Position numbers and translations under genes: made by a program. The notes below the pieces were generated by a model that was not told where the DNA came from, did no database searches, and saw only the letters and a list, made by a program, of their open reading frames with translations. Source: Kibdelosporangium persicum (GTDB taxonomy: Bacteria; Actinomycetota; Actinomycetes; Mycobacteriales; Pseudonocardiaceae). From it: a DNA stretch of 64,000 nt. This document shows positions 9,825 through 17,814 of this stretch, in pieces; the first letter of the stretch is position 1; each line of letters begins with the position of its first letter. The stretch covers positions 124,001-188,000 of the forward strand of contig NZ_JAAATY010000007.1 in the NCBI RefSeq assembly GCF_013280595.1, written 5' to 3'.

Positions 9825-11321
9825 CTAGGTGGGCAGGGTGCGGATTCGTCCGGGGACTCCGGGACGGGTCTGCCATGGGTGTGGGCCGGTGAGCGGCCGG
9901 TACTCCACACCCATGGCATCCAGCCTGGCCAGGTGGTGGTTGACCAGGCGGGCTTCGAATTCCCGGTAGGACCGGCCGTCCGGCGACGACCAGACGACCT
10001 CGGCGAACGCCGCGAGCCGGGGGAACGTGGCGTAGTCGACGCGCCGCGGGTTGTCCAGGTGCTCGGTCCAGACCTGCGCCTGCGCGCCGAGCACGTGCCG
10101 GTGGAACTCGGGCGCCAGCGCCGACGGGATCGGCTCGTAGCGGTAGACGTCCTCAAGCGTGTGCAGATAGCCGACGGGGATCGGCTCGTCGGGGTGCTCG
10201 GCCTGGCGGTGGTCGAGGTAGACGTGCTGCTCGGGGCACATCACCACGTCGTGGCCGGAGGACGCGGCCGTCACGCCCGCTTCCTCACCGCGCCACGAGG
10301 CGATGATCGCGTCTTCGGCGAGGTCCCCGGCGTCGAGGATCTCGTCCCAGCCGAGCGACCGACGGCCTCGCTCCGCCAGGTGCGCCGCGAGCCGGCTGAC
10401 GAACCAGCCGTGCAGCTGGACTTCGGACGTGAACCCGAGCTCGGCCATCCGCTGGGCCGCGGCCGCGCTGTCCTTCCACTGCCCGGTCGGGACCTCGTCG
10501 CCGCCCAGGCAGATCACCGGGCTGTCGAAGATCTCCACGACGTGGTCGAGCACGGTCTTGAAGAACTCGATGGCGAAGTCCGAGACGTTCAGGATGTTCG
10601 GGTTGATGCCCCAGTTGCGCAGCACCGACAGCTGCTCGTCGGTGTTGCCGAGCTTCGGGTACGCCGCGATCGCCGCCTGGCTGTGCCCGGGGACGTCCAC
10701 TTCCGGCACGATCGTGACGTGCCGTTGCTTGGCGTACGCCACAAGCTCGCGCATGTCGTCGGTCGTGTAGAAACCGCCGTGCGGACGGCCGTCGTGCTCC
10801 GTGGTGCCGTCAGGCTGACGGCCCACCCACGATCCCGTGCGCCACGAGCCGACTTCCGTCAGCCGCGGGTACGCGGGGACCTCGATGCGCCACCCCTGGT
10901 CGTCGGTCAGGTGCAGGTGCAGCACGTTCAGCTTGTGTGCGGCCATCTGGTCGATGAACCGGAACACCTCGTACTTCGGCATGAAGTGCCGTGCCACGTC
11001 CAACAGCACGCCACGCCAGCCGAACCGCGGCGCGTCCTCGACCGTGCCGCACGGCAACGTCCACGGTCCACTGTGGATCGATGCGGCCCTGAACCGGTCG
11101 GCTCCGTGGAGCTGGCGCAGGGTCTGCGAGGCGTAGAACGCCCCGGCCTCGTCGGCGGCTTCCACCTGGACGCCGTCCTGCGTGATCGTCAGCCGGTAAC
11201 CCTCGGCGGGCAGCGTGTCGGTGAACCCGACCGACGGCTCCACCGGGGCGCCGGTGATCAGGCTCTCCCCGGTGGGCCGCACCGAGGAAGGCCGGGGCAG
11301 GAGGCCTTCGAAACCCGTCAT
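9825..11321 (-). CDS. Beta-N-acetylhexosaminidase, GH20
   Basis: Releases terminal N-acetylglucosamine from chitobiose or glycan ends. The protein is 498 residues: an N-terminal GH20b-like domain (to about 95) followed by the catalytic barrel (WRGVLLDVARHFMP, LHLHLTDDQGWRIE). The catalytic Asp275-Glu276 pair is in CLGGDEVPTG. There is no signal peptide, so it acts in the cytoplasm on imported disaccharide. The ATG overlaps the stop of the upstream permease gene (ATGA), making it the last gene of the ABC operon. That supports a chitobiose/GlcNAc substrate for the transporter. It ends at the repeat block shared with the response regulator. Confidence 0.93.
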   Translation of the reverse strand: MTGFEGLLPRPSSVRPTGESLITGAPVEPSVGFTDTLPAEGYRLTITQDGVQVEAADEAGAFYASQTLRQLHGADRFRAASIHSGPWTLPCGTVEDAPRFGWRGVLLDVARHFMPKYEVFRFIDQMAAHKLNVLHLHLTDDQGWRIEVPAYPRLTEVGSWRTGSWVGRQPDGTTEHDGRPHGGFYTTDDMRELVAYAKQRHVTIVPEVDVPGHSQAAIAAYPKLGNTDEQLSVLRNWGINPNILNVSDFAIEFFKTVLDHVVEIFDSPVICLGGDEVPTGQWKDSAAAAQRMAELGFTSEVQLHGWFVSRLAAHLAERGRRSLGWDEILDAGDLAEDAIIASWRGEEAGVTAASSGHDVVMCPEQHVYLDHRQAEHPDEPIPVGYLHTLEDVYRYEPIPSALAPEFHRHVLGAQAQVWTEHLDNPRRVDYATFPRLAAFAEVVWSSPDGRSYREFEARLVNHHLARLDAMGVEYRPLTGPHPWQTRPGVPGRIRTLPT

Positions 11322-12184
11322 CCCTTGACCGCTCCTGAAAGTCCGGACGCCAGGTGCCGCTGCACGAAGATGAAGAAGATCAGCACCGGGATCGTCATGA
11401 GTGTCGCGCCGGCCATGATTCCGCCCCAGTCGAGCTCTTCGGGCTTGTAGAACACGCGCATCGCCTGGGGCAGCGTGCGGTTGTCCACATCGGAGAAGAT
11501 CAGCGTCTGCGCGAACAGGAAGTCGTTCCACGCGTGGATGAACGCCAGCACGCTGGTGGCGACCAGGCCCGGCGCGACCAACGGGAACAGCACCTGCCAG
11601 GTGAACCGCAGGCGGCTCGCCCCGTCCAGTGCCGCGGCTTCCTCCAGTTCGGCCGGGACAGCGGCGACGAACCCGCGCAGCATCCAGATCGCGAACGGCA
11701 GGCTGAACGCCAGGTTCACCAGCACCAACGGCGCCAGCTCGTTCAGGCCGAGCGCCGGAACCGCCGAACCCGCCTGCTGGACCATGAAGAACAACGGGAT
11801 GGTCAGCGCCTCGACCGGAACCATCTGGGCGACAAGCAACATCACCAGCAGCACGGTCCGGCCCTTGAACCGGAACCGCGTCAACGCCACCGCGGACAGG
11901 AACGACAGCAGCATCGACAACGCCACCACGCACAGGGCGACGATCGCGCTGTTGACGAAATACCGCCCGAAGCCCTGGGAGTCCAGCACCCGCTCGAAGC
12001 TGTCGAAGCTGGGCGCGAACGTCCACGGCGCCGGGGACTGGATCTCGCCGGCGGGCTTGAACGCCGACAACACCATCCAGTACAGCGGAACCGCCACCAG
12101 AGCCGCGATGACGCAGCAGGCGATCTCGGCGATCAGCCGGCCGGGACGGCGGCGCTTTCTGACTGGGCGACTCACGGTTGCCAT
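11318..12184 (-). CDS. Carbohydrate ABC transporter permease (MalG/DasC-like)
   Basis: Second membrane subunit of a CUT1-family sugar importer, 288 residues with six hydrophobic segments. The cytoplasmic EAA loop is EEAAALDGASRLR. The start overlaps the end of the first permease gene by 13 nt and the stop overlaps the GH20 start, so translation is coupled throughout. No ATPase gene is in the operon, as in Streptomyces das-type systems that use the shared ATPase MsiK; that parallel is inference. The most probable substrate is N,N'-diacetylchitobiose or GlcNAc because of the GH20 partner. Confidence 0.92.
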   Translation of the reverse strand: MATVSRPVRKRRRPGRLIAEIACCVIAALVAVPLYWMVLSAFKPAGEIQSPAPWTFAPSFDSFERVLDSQGFGRYFVNSAIVALCVVALSMLLSFLSAVALTRFRFKGRTVLLVMLLVAQMVPVEALTIPLFFMVQQAGSAVPALGLNELAPLVLVNLAFSLPFAIWMLRGFVAAVPAELEEAAALDGASRLRFTWQVLFPLVAPGLVATSVLAFIHAWNDFLFAQTLIFSDVDNRTLPQAMRVFYKPEELDWGGIMAGATLMTIPVLIFFIFVQRHLASGLSGAVKG

Positions 12185-13116
12185 CCGGACCTCCGTTGCG
12201 TCCGTAGGTACACGACCGTGATCAGCATCAGCAGGATCGTCATCACCACGCCGATCGCCGCGCCCAGGCCGTATTCCTCACCGGCGAACGCCTTCTGGTA
12301 GGTGTAGACGTTCAGCACGAGGTTCTGGCCCGCGATGCCGCCGCCGTTGGTCATCACGTAGATCTGCGTGAAGATCTTGAAGTCCCAGATGATCGACTGG
12401 ATCGTGGCGATCACCAGCAACGGCTTCAGGATCGGCAGGATCACCTGGGTGGCCGTGCGGGTCCACGTGGCGCCGTCCAGCTGGGCCGCCTCGATCACCT
12501 CGGCCGAGATGTTCCTGATGCCCGCGTACATCGTCATCATCACGAACGGGAACGAGCACCAGATGACCTCGGCCGCCACGAGCCCGAACGCCGAAAGCCG
12601 GTCGAAGGTCCAGGAATGCCCCTGCATCCCGAGGATCTCGTTGACCACGCCGAAGTCCGCGTCGAACAGGAACAGCCAGATGTACGAACCGGCCATCGCC
12701 GGAGTCGCCCAGGCACCCAGTGCCGCGAGGAAAAGCAGCATCCGGGGCACGGTCCGGACACGCGTGGCCAGGATCGCCAGACCCGTGCCGACCAGCAGGC
12801 TGCCGATCACGCACACCGCGGCGAAGAGCACTGTGGACACCAGCACGGACCAGAACTGGTCGTCGCCGAACAGTTCGATGTAGTTGTCCAGGCCGATGAA
12901 CACCAACGGTTCGGCGCCGCTGGCCTGTGGCTGGTTGTACTCGTACAACGAGATCTGCACGAGCTGGTAGAGCGGGTACGCCATCAGCGCCAGCAGCAGG
13001 ACCCCGGCGGGCAGCAGATAGAGCGCCGCCGCCCGCCCGTCGCGCTTCTTGCGGACAGGCCGCTGCGGCGCCGGAACCTCCAGTTCGGGCGCCGCAGGGG
13101 CGATCTGGGTCGTCAT
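12172..13116 (-). CDS. Carbohydrate ABC transporter permease (MalF/DasB-like)
   Basis: First membrane subunit of the CUT1 importer, 314 residues. A basic cytoplasmic N-terminus (PVRKKRDGRAAALYLLPAG) leads into TM1, and the EAA loop is EAAQLDGATWTRT. ATG at 13116 overlaps the TGA of the solute-binding protein gene (ATGA), so the frame used by longer in-frame extensions is not needed. It works with the MalG-like permease at 11318 and the binding protein at 13116. Confidence 0.92.
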   Translation of the reverse strand: MTTQIAPAAPELEVPAPQRPVRKKRDGRAAALYLLPAGVLLLALMAYPLYQLVQISLYEYNQPQASGAEPLVFIGLDNYIELFGDDQFWSVLVSTVLFAAVCVIGSLLVGTGLAILATRVRTVPRMLLFLAALGAWATPAMAGSYIWLFLFDADFGVVNEILGMQGHSWTFDRLSAFGLVAAEVIWCSFPFVMMTMYAGIRNISAEVIEAAQLDGATWTRTATQVILPILKPLLVIATIQSIIWDFKIFTQIYVMTNGGGIAGQNLVLNVYTYQKAFAGEEYGLGAAIGVVMTILLMLITVVYLRTQRRSGWQP

Positions 13117-14426
13117 CAGCTTCCGAAGGCCTTGTTCATCTCGGCCGCGGCCGCGTCGGTCGCCGCTTCGAGCGACTGGCCGCCGGTGGCGATCTGCTGG
13201 ATGGCGGTCGGGATGACCGACTGGGCGTCGATCTTGGTCCACGCCGGGGTGGCCGGGACGAACCTCGTGCCCGCCTGCGCGGTCTTCACGAACGGTTCCA
13301 GGGTCTTGTCGGCGCTGGCGACCTGTTCCTGGACGTCCTTGAACGTCGGCAGGTTGCCCATCGCGGTGTACATCTTCTGCTGGTACTTCTTGCCGCCCAG
13401 CAGCTTGATGAACTCCAGCGACAGCGTGTGCTTCTTGCTGGCGCCGAACACGCCGAGCAGGTTGCCGCCGGCGAACGCGGGCGCGATCGAGCCGGAGTCC
13501 TTGCCCGGCAACGGCACCACCGCGTACTTGCCCTTCACCGCACCGGCCTCCACGGCCTTGCGGTTGAAGTCACCACCGATCGTCATGCCCGCCTTGCCGC
13601 CGGCGAACTGCGCCACCGACTGGCTGCCGGTCAGCTGCGCGCACGCCGAAGGCGGGCAGATGTCGTCCTTGAGCAGTTCGGCGTACTGGCGAAGGCCGTC
13701 CCGCGCCTGCTGGCCGTTGATCGACGCCGTCCACTTGTCCCCGTCCTGTTTGGCCAGATCACCGCCGTTGGCCCAGATGTACGGGAAAGCCGCGTAGATG
13801 TACTTGCCGCCGGTGGCGATGCCGTACAGGTCCGGCTTGGCCTGGCGGATCTTGCGGGCGGTCTCGGTCAGCTCCGCCAGGGTCTTCGGCGGCTGCAGGC
13901 CGAGCTCGGAGAACACGTCGGTGCGGTAGTACAGCGCGCGAGTGCCGGTGTACCACGGGATTCCGTACGTCTTGCCCTTCACCTTCGCGGTGTCGAGCAC
14001 CGACGGGATCAGGTCCTTGCTGTCCGTCCAGGCTCCCAGGTCGGCCGTCAGGTCCGCGAAACCGTTGGACGCGGTGTAGCCCGCGAGGTCGGTGTTGCCG
14101 AACTCGGCCACGTCGGGCGAGGAGTTCTTGTCGTTGAAGGCGCCGTTGAACCGGGACGCCCTGCCGTCGACCGGCAGGTACTCCACGGTGACCTTGACCC
14201 CCTGGTGCGCCGCCTCGAACTCCTGCTTGGCCTCGTTGACCACGGCCTCCTTGGGGCCGTTGCTGGCCTCCTGGAACAGCCACACCTTCAGCTCACCGGT
14301 CATCTCGCCGACCGGCTGGCCGGCGTTGCCGGTCTGCTGCGGCTGGTTGTTCGCGGCCTGCGGTGGTCCACACGCGACGACCAGCGCTCCGACAGCGGCT
14401 GCAGCGAGCACACCTTTGATCTTCAT
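13116..14426 (-). CDS. Extracellular sugar-binding lipoprotein of the ABC importer
   Basis: Lipid-anchored substrate-binding protein of 436 residues (SBP_bac_1 family). The signal peptide ends in lipobox VVAC with Cys19, followed by a Gln/Asn-rich linker and the two-lobe binding fold (GELKVWLFQEAS, YGIPWYTGTRALYYRTDVF). It captures oligosaccharide outside the cell for the two permeases encoded downstream. ATG at 14426 has GGAGGAA just upstream. A 17-bp palindromic site at 14438-14454 lies 11 nt before the start and is almost identical to a site before the dehydratase operon. I see no DasR-type dre palindrome here. Confidence 0.93.
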   Translation of the reverse strand: MKIKGVLAAAAVGALVVACGPPQAANNQPQQTGNAGQPVGEMTGELKVWLFQEASNGPKEAVVNEAKQEFEAAHQGVKVTVEYLPVDGRASRFNGAFNDKNSSPDVAEFGNTDLAGYTASNGFADLTADLGAWTDSKDLIPSVLDTAKVKGKTYGIPWYTGTRALYYRTDVFSELGLQPPKTLAELTETARKIRQAKPDLYGIATGGKYIYAAFPYIWANGGDLAKQDGDKWTASINGQQARDGLRQYAELLKDDICPPSACAQLTGSQSVAQFAGGKAGMTIGGDFNRKAVEAGAVKGKYAVVPLPGKDSGSIAPAFAGGNLLGVFGASKKHTLSLEFIKLLGGKKYQQKMYTAMGNLPTFKDVQEQVASADKTLEPFVKTAQAGTRFVPATPAWTKIDAQSVIPTAIQQIATGGQSLEAATDAAAAEMNKAFGS

Positions 14427-14437
14427 TGTTCCTCCGG

Positions 14438-14454
14438 TTGCGTCTGATGCAACG
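14438..14454. promoter_or_regulatory. 17-bp operator-like site before the sugar ABC operon
   Basis: TTGCGTCTGATGCAACG, an inverted repeat TTGC-N7-GCAA. It matches 15 of 17 bases of TTGCGTATGTTGCAACG at 20729-20745, in the same orientation and at about the same distance (11 versus 14 nt) from a minus-strand start codon. The likely ligand is a repressor shared by both operons; the linked IclR protein at 21911 is the best candidate (inference). Confidence 0.65.
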
Positions 14455-14541
14455 CGCGTTTCACATACGGCAATGTCGCGATGCTAGAACGGACAATTGC
14501 CCGGCACAAGGGTCTAAACCAATGCCGTTACCGCAGGTAAA

Positions 14542-14589
14542 CCTCGTGAGTGTTTATCAGGGTTCTAACCCCGACAAACACTCACGAGG
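14542..14589. repeat. Palindromic intergenic repeat, copy 2
   Basis: Arms at 14542-14558 and 14573-14589 with one A:C mismatch and an inner GGGTT/AACCC stem with CT loop. It lies 13 nt beyond the stop of the lactonase gene, at the end of the five-gene dehydratase operon, and upstream of the binding-protein promoter. Confidence 0.9.
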
Positions 14590-14602
14590 GGTGAGCTGGG
14601 GG

Positions 14603-15718
14603 TTACCTGAAGGAGACGATGCCGACGTTGTCCACCGTCACCGAACCCGCTGACGTGCCCAGCTTTCCGGTGCCCGGGTCACGGGGCAGCCAGTTGATCG
14701 TGCCGGTGCGTTGGTTGGACACATACACCCAGTTGCCGTTCGGGTGCAGGGTGAAGTGCCGTGGCCACGTGCCACCGGTCGGTGTCGTGCCGGCGAACGA
14801 CAGGCTTTTGCCCTGCTCGCCGACCGTGAAGGTGGCCAGGCTGTCGTGGCCCCGGTTGGAGGCGTAGACGAACCGGCCGTCCGCCGACACCTCGATCTCG
14901 CCGGGGAAGTTCTCCGGCGGCGTGGCGTCGCCCAGCGTGCTGATCACCTGGCCGGGCGTGAACCTGCCCGCCGCCGCGTCCCACGCCGCCACGGTCACCT
15001 CCGACCGCAGCTCACCCAGGATGTAGGCGTACCTGCCGTTCGGGTGGAACGCCAGGTGCCGCGGGCCGAGGCCGACCGGCAGCCTGAGCTGCTGGTTCAG
15101 CTTCAACTTCCCGGCCGTGCCGAGGCTGTACACGTACACCGAGTCCGCGCCGAGGTCGACGGCGACGATCCACCGTCCACTCGGGTCGGTGACGACCTCG
15201 TGCGCGTGCGCGGCACGGTTGTCCCCGGTGTGCTTGACGACATCGGTCACGGCGCCGACCCGCCCGTCGGCCCGCAGCGACAGCACGGAAACGCTGCCGC
15301 TGCCGTAGTTGGCCGCCAGCAAGTGCCTGCCGTGGATGCTGATGTGCGTCGGGTGCGCGCCGTTCACGTCGGCCGAGTTGAGCACCTTCGGCCGCTGCGG
15401 ATCGGCGATCGTGTACGCCGTGACCTTGCCGGGATCGGACTCGATGGTCGAGTACAGAATCCGGCGGTCCCGCGAGTACGTGAACCACGACGGGTCCACG
15501 ATCCCGGGGATGCCGCCGGTCAGGGTCAGCTTCCCGGACACCGGGTCGACGGTGCCGACCGAGAAGCCCGGTCCGACCGGCGGTCCCCAGCTGGTGAAGC
15601 TTCCGATGTAGACAGTGGACACGTTTCTCCCGTACGCCGACGCCGGGACCCCCGTCGCCAGCATCAGCCCGCCTGCTCCGGCCGCGCCGAGGAAGGCGCG
15701 CCGGTTCAACCCGTTCAC
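14603..15718 (-). CDS. Tat-exported lactonase-family beta-propeller
   Basis: Seven-bladed propeller of the lactonase (6-phosphogluconolactonase/YbhE-like, PF10282) family, 371 residues. The N-terminus carries a twin-arginine signal (NRRAFLGAAGAGG) and an Ala-x-Ala site (PASAYG), so it acts outside the membrane. Family motifs include HPTHISIHGRHLLAANYGSGSV, GLGPRHLAFHPNGRYAY and GTWPRHFTLHPNGNWVYVSNQ. GTG at 15718 begins the Tat signal. It is the last gene of an operon with a gluconate-type permease. A role in opening extracellular aldonolactones such as N-acetylglucosaminolactone is inference from that context; a phosphorylated substrate is unlikely outside the cell. Confidence 0.85.
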   Translation of the reverse strand: MNGLNRRAFLGAAGAGGLMLATGVPASAYGRNVSTVYIGSFTSWGPPVGPGFSVGTVDPVSGKLTLTGGIPGIVDPSWFTYSRDRRILYSTIESDPGKVTAYTIADPQRPKVLNSADVNGAHPTHISIHGRHLLAANYGSGSVSVLSLRADGRVGAVTDVVKHTGDNRAAHAHEVVTDPSGRWIVAVDLGADSVYVYSLGTAGKLKLNQQLRLPVGLGPRHLAFHPNGRYAYILGELRSEVTVAAWDAAAGRFTPGQVISTLGDATPPENFPGEIEVSADGRFVYASNRGHDSLATFTVGEQGKSLSFAGTTPTGGTWPRHFTLHPNGNWVYVSNQRTGTINWLPRDPGTGKLGTSAGSVTVDNVGIVSFR

Positions 15719-15746
15719 CGTGTGGAGATCCTCTCTGTGCAGGGTG

Positions 15747-17159
15747 TCAGATGAAGATCATCAAGACCGCGGCCACCAGGAACCCGACCACGGACAAGAT
15801 GGTTTCCAGCACTGTCCAGGTCTTCAGCGTGTCCTTCACCGAGATGCCGAAGTACCGGGACACGATCCAGAACCCGCCGTCGTTGACGTGCGAGGCGATG
15901 ATCGAACCGGCGCAGATGGCGGCGACGATGAGCGCCAGTTGCGGTTGCGTGTAGCCCGCGTTCGCGACGGTCGGGCCGATGATGGCCGCCGAGGCGGCGA
16001 TCGCCGCGGTGGCCGAACCCTGCGCGATCCGCAGGCCACACGAGATGAGGTACGCCGCCACGAGCACCGGCAGGCCGACGTCCGCGAGGGATGTCTGCAC
16101 GGCCTTGCCGATACCGCTGACGGTCAGCACCCGGCCGTAGAACGCTCCGGCGCCGACGACGAGCAGGATCATGGCGACCGGCTTGAGCGAGGCGTTCGCG
16201 ATCGTGGACACCTGGTCGCGGGTCATTCCGCGGCGGTAACCCAGCAACCAGAACGCGAGCAGCACCGAGATGGTCAGCGCGATCGCCGGCGTGCCGAAGA
16301 ACGTGGCGACACCGGCCAGGAACGTGCCCTTGTCCAGGATGATGCTGCCGAACGTGCCGATCAGGATGAGGATCAACGGCGTCGCGATGATCCACACGAC
16401 CGTGCTGAGCCTCGGCTCGGTCTTCGCCGGGGCGGTGGCGGTGCCCGGCTTGTCGCCGGTGACCTTGGTGGCCTCGAGCATCTCCTCGGGCACGTCGATG
16501 TGGATGCGCTTGCCGATCCAGTTGGCGAACACCAGCCCGGCGCCCCACGCCGGGATCGCGCAGATCGCGCCGAACAGGATCACCCAGCCGAGCCCGACAC
16601 CGAGCAGACCGGCCGCGGCGACCGGGCCGGGGTGCGGCGGCAGGAACGCGTGCGTCACCGACAGACCGGCCAGCAACGGCAGGCAGAACAGCAGGATCGA
16701 GCGGCCCGACTGCTTGGCGACCACGTACACCAGCGGCGCGAGCACGAAGATGCCGATGTCGAAGAACACCGGGACACCGAAGATCAGCCCGGCCAGGCCC
16801 ATCGCCAGCGCGGCCCGTTTCTCGCCGAACGCCTGCAACAGCTTGCGGGTCAGCACATGCGCGCCACCGGACGCCTCCAGGATGGCGCCGAGGAACGTCC
16901 CCATCCCGATGATCACGGCGATGTGCCCGAGGATGTTGCCGAACCCGGTCTCGATCAACGATCCCGCGTTGCTCGACTGGATGGAGCCGACCAGCGTCTC
17001 CACCGGGATGCCCGCGGCCAGCGCGGTACCGACGCCGACGATCAGCAACGCGATGAAGGGCTCGACCTTCCACCACATGATCATCGTCAGCAGCAGTGCG
17101 ATACCGACCGCGGCGAGCAGCAACAGCCCACCCGTCGTGTGTTGCAACCAGTCCACCAT
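15747..17159 (-). CDS. GntP-family gluconate/sugar-acid:H+ symporter
   Basis: Inner-membrane proton symporter for aldonic or related hydroxy/amino acids, 470 residues with about 12-14 hydrophobic segments. Family motifs include FGVPVFFDIGIFVLAPLVY, LPPHPGPVAAAGLL, GSATAAIAASAA and SHVNDGGFWIVSRYF. ATG at 17159 has GAGGGAG 7 nt upstream, and the gene starts 13 nt after the aldolase stop. GntP proteins move gluconate, ketogluconates and sometimes D-serine. Here, flanked by deacylase, dehydratase, KDPG aldolase and lactonase genes, N-acetylglucosaminate or glucosaminate are reasonable substrates (inference). Confidence 0.9.
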   Translation of the reverse strand: MVDWLQHTTGGLLLLAAVGIALLLTMIMWWKVEPFIALLIVGVGTALAAGIPVETLVGSIQSSNAGSLIETGFGNILGHIAVIIGMGTFLGAILEASGGAHVLTRKLLQAFGEKRAALAMGLAGLIFGVPVFFDIGIFVLAPLVYVVAKQSGRSILLFCLPLLAGLSVTHAFLPPHPGPVAAAGLLGVGLGWVILFGAICAIPAWGAGLVFANWIGKRIHIDVPEEMLEATKVTGDKPGTATAPAKTEPRLSTVVWIIATPLILILIGTFGSIILDKGTFLAGVATFFGTPAIALTISVLLAFWLLGYRRGMTRDQVSTIANASLKPVAMILLVVGAGAFYGRVLTVSGIGKAVQTSLADVGLPVLVAAYLISCGLRIAQGSATAAIAASAAIIGPTVANAGYTQPQLALIVAAICAGSIIASHVNDGGFWIVSRYFGISVKDTLKTWTVLETILSVVGFLVAAVLMIFI

Positions 17160-17172
17160 AGGACTGCTCCCT

Positions 17173-17811
17173 CTATTGTTCAGTGACACGCGCGGTGGCT
17201 ACCGCGTCGACGAACTCGCCGGCCCGCTGCCGGATCTCGGCCAGCCGGGACTCGGCGGCCAGTGCGGGTGAGACCACGCCGCTGCCCGCGGTGACCGCGA
17301 GCGCGCCGGCTTCCAGGTACTGCGCGGCGTTGGCGGTGGTCAGGCCGCCGGTCGCCACCAGTGGCACGCCAGGGTAGGGCCCGTGCAGGTCCTTGAAGTA
17401 CTCAGGACCCAGCCGCGCCGCCGGGAACACCTTGACCGCGGTGGCGCCCATGTCCACGGCGTCGGCCACTTCGGTCGGGGTCATCGCCCCGAGCACGACC
17501 GGCACGCCCTGCCGGACCGCCTCCTCGGCCACCTTGGGCCGCAAGCCGGGCGTCAGCAGGAACTTCGCGCCCGCGTTGACGGCGTCCCGGGCGTCCTGTC
17601 CGGTCATCACCGTGCCCGCGCCGAGGATCAGACCGTCCACTTCGGCCGCCTGTTCCATCAGCCGTGGCGCGTCCGGCGTGGTGAACGAGAACTCCACGAT
17701 CGGCAGGCCGGCCTCGACCAGGGTGCTGCCCAGAGCGGCCGGGTCGGCGATCCGCGGAGCCCGGATGATGCACAACGAACGCCACGCCCTGAGCTCGGCG
17801 ATGAGGTCCAT
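17173..17811 (-). CDS. eda: 2-dehydro-3-deoxyphosphogluconate (KDPG)/4-hydroxy-2-oxoglutarate aldolase
   Basis: Class I aldolase that splits KDPG into pyruvate and glyceraldehyde-3-phosphate in the cytoplasm. The 212-residue protein has the Schiff-base Lys127 in TAVKVFPA, catalytic Glu40 in IVEFSFTTP, Arg17 in IIRAPR and the phosphate-binding ATGGLT loop. It starts 3 nt after the deacylase stop and ends 13 nt before gntP, so it is mid-operon. With the PfkB kinase encoded divergently at 20857 it gives a complete lower KDG pathway. Confidence 0.93.
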   Translation of the reverse strand: MDLIAELRAWRSLCIIRAPRIADPAALGSTLVEAGLPIVEFSFTTPDAPRLMEQAAEVDGLILGAGTVMTGQDARDAVNAGAKFLLTPGLRPKVAEEAVRQGVPVVLGAMTPTEVADAVDMGATAVKVFPAARLGPEYFKDLHGPYPGVPLVATGGLTTANAAQYLEAGALAVTAGSGVVSPALAAESRLAEIRQRAGEFVDAVATARVTEQ

Positions 17812-17814
17812 GGA

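Noticed and set aside
14427-14602. DasR dre site before the sugar-binding protein gene
   Set aside because: No ACTGGTCTAGACCACT-like sequence is present; the palindrome there is of another type.
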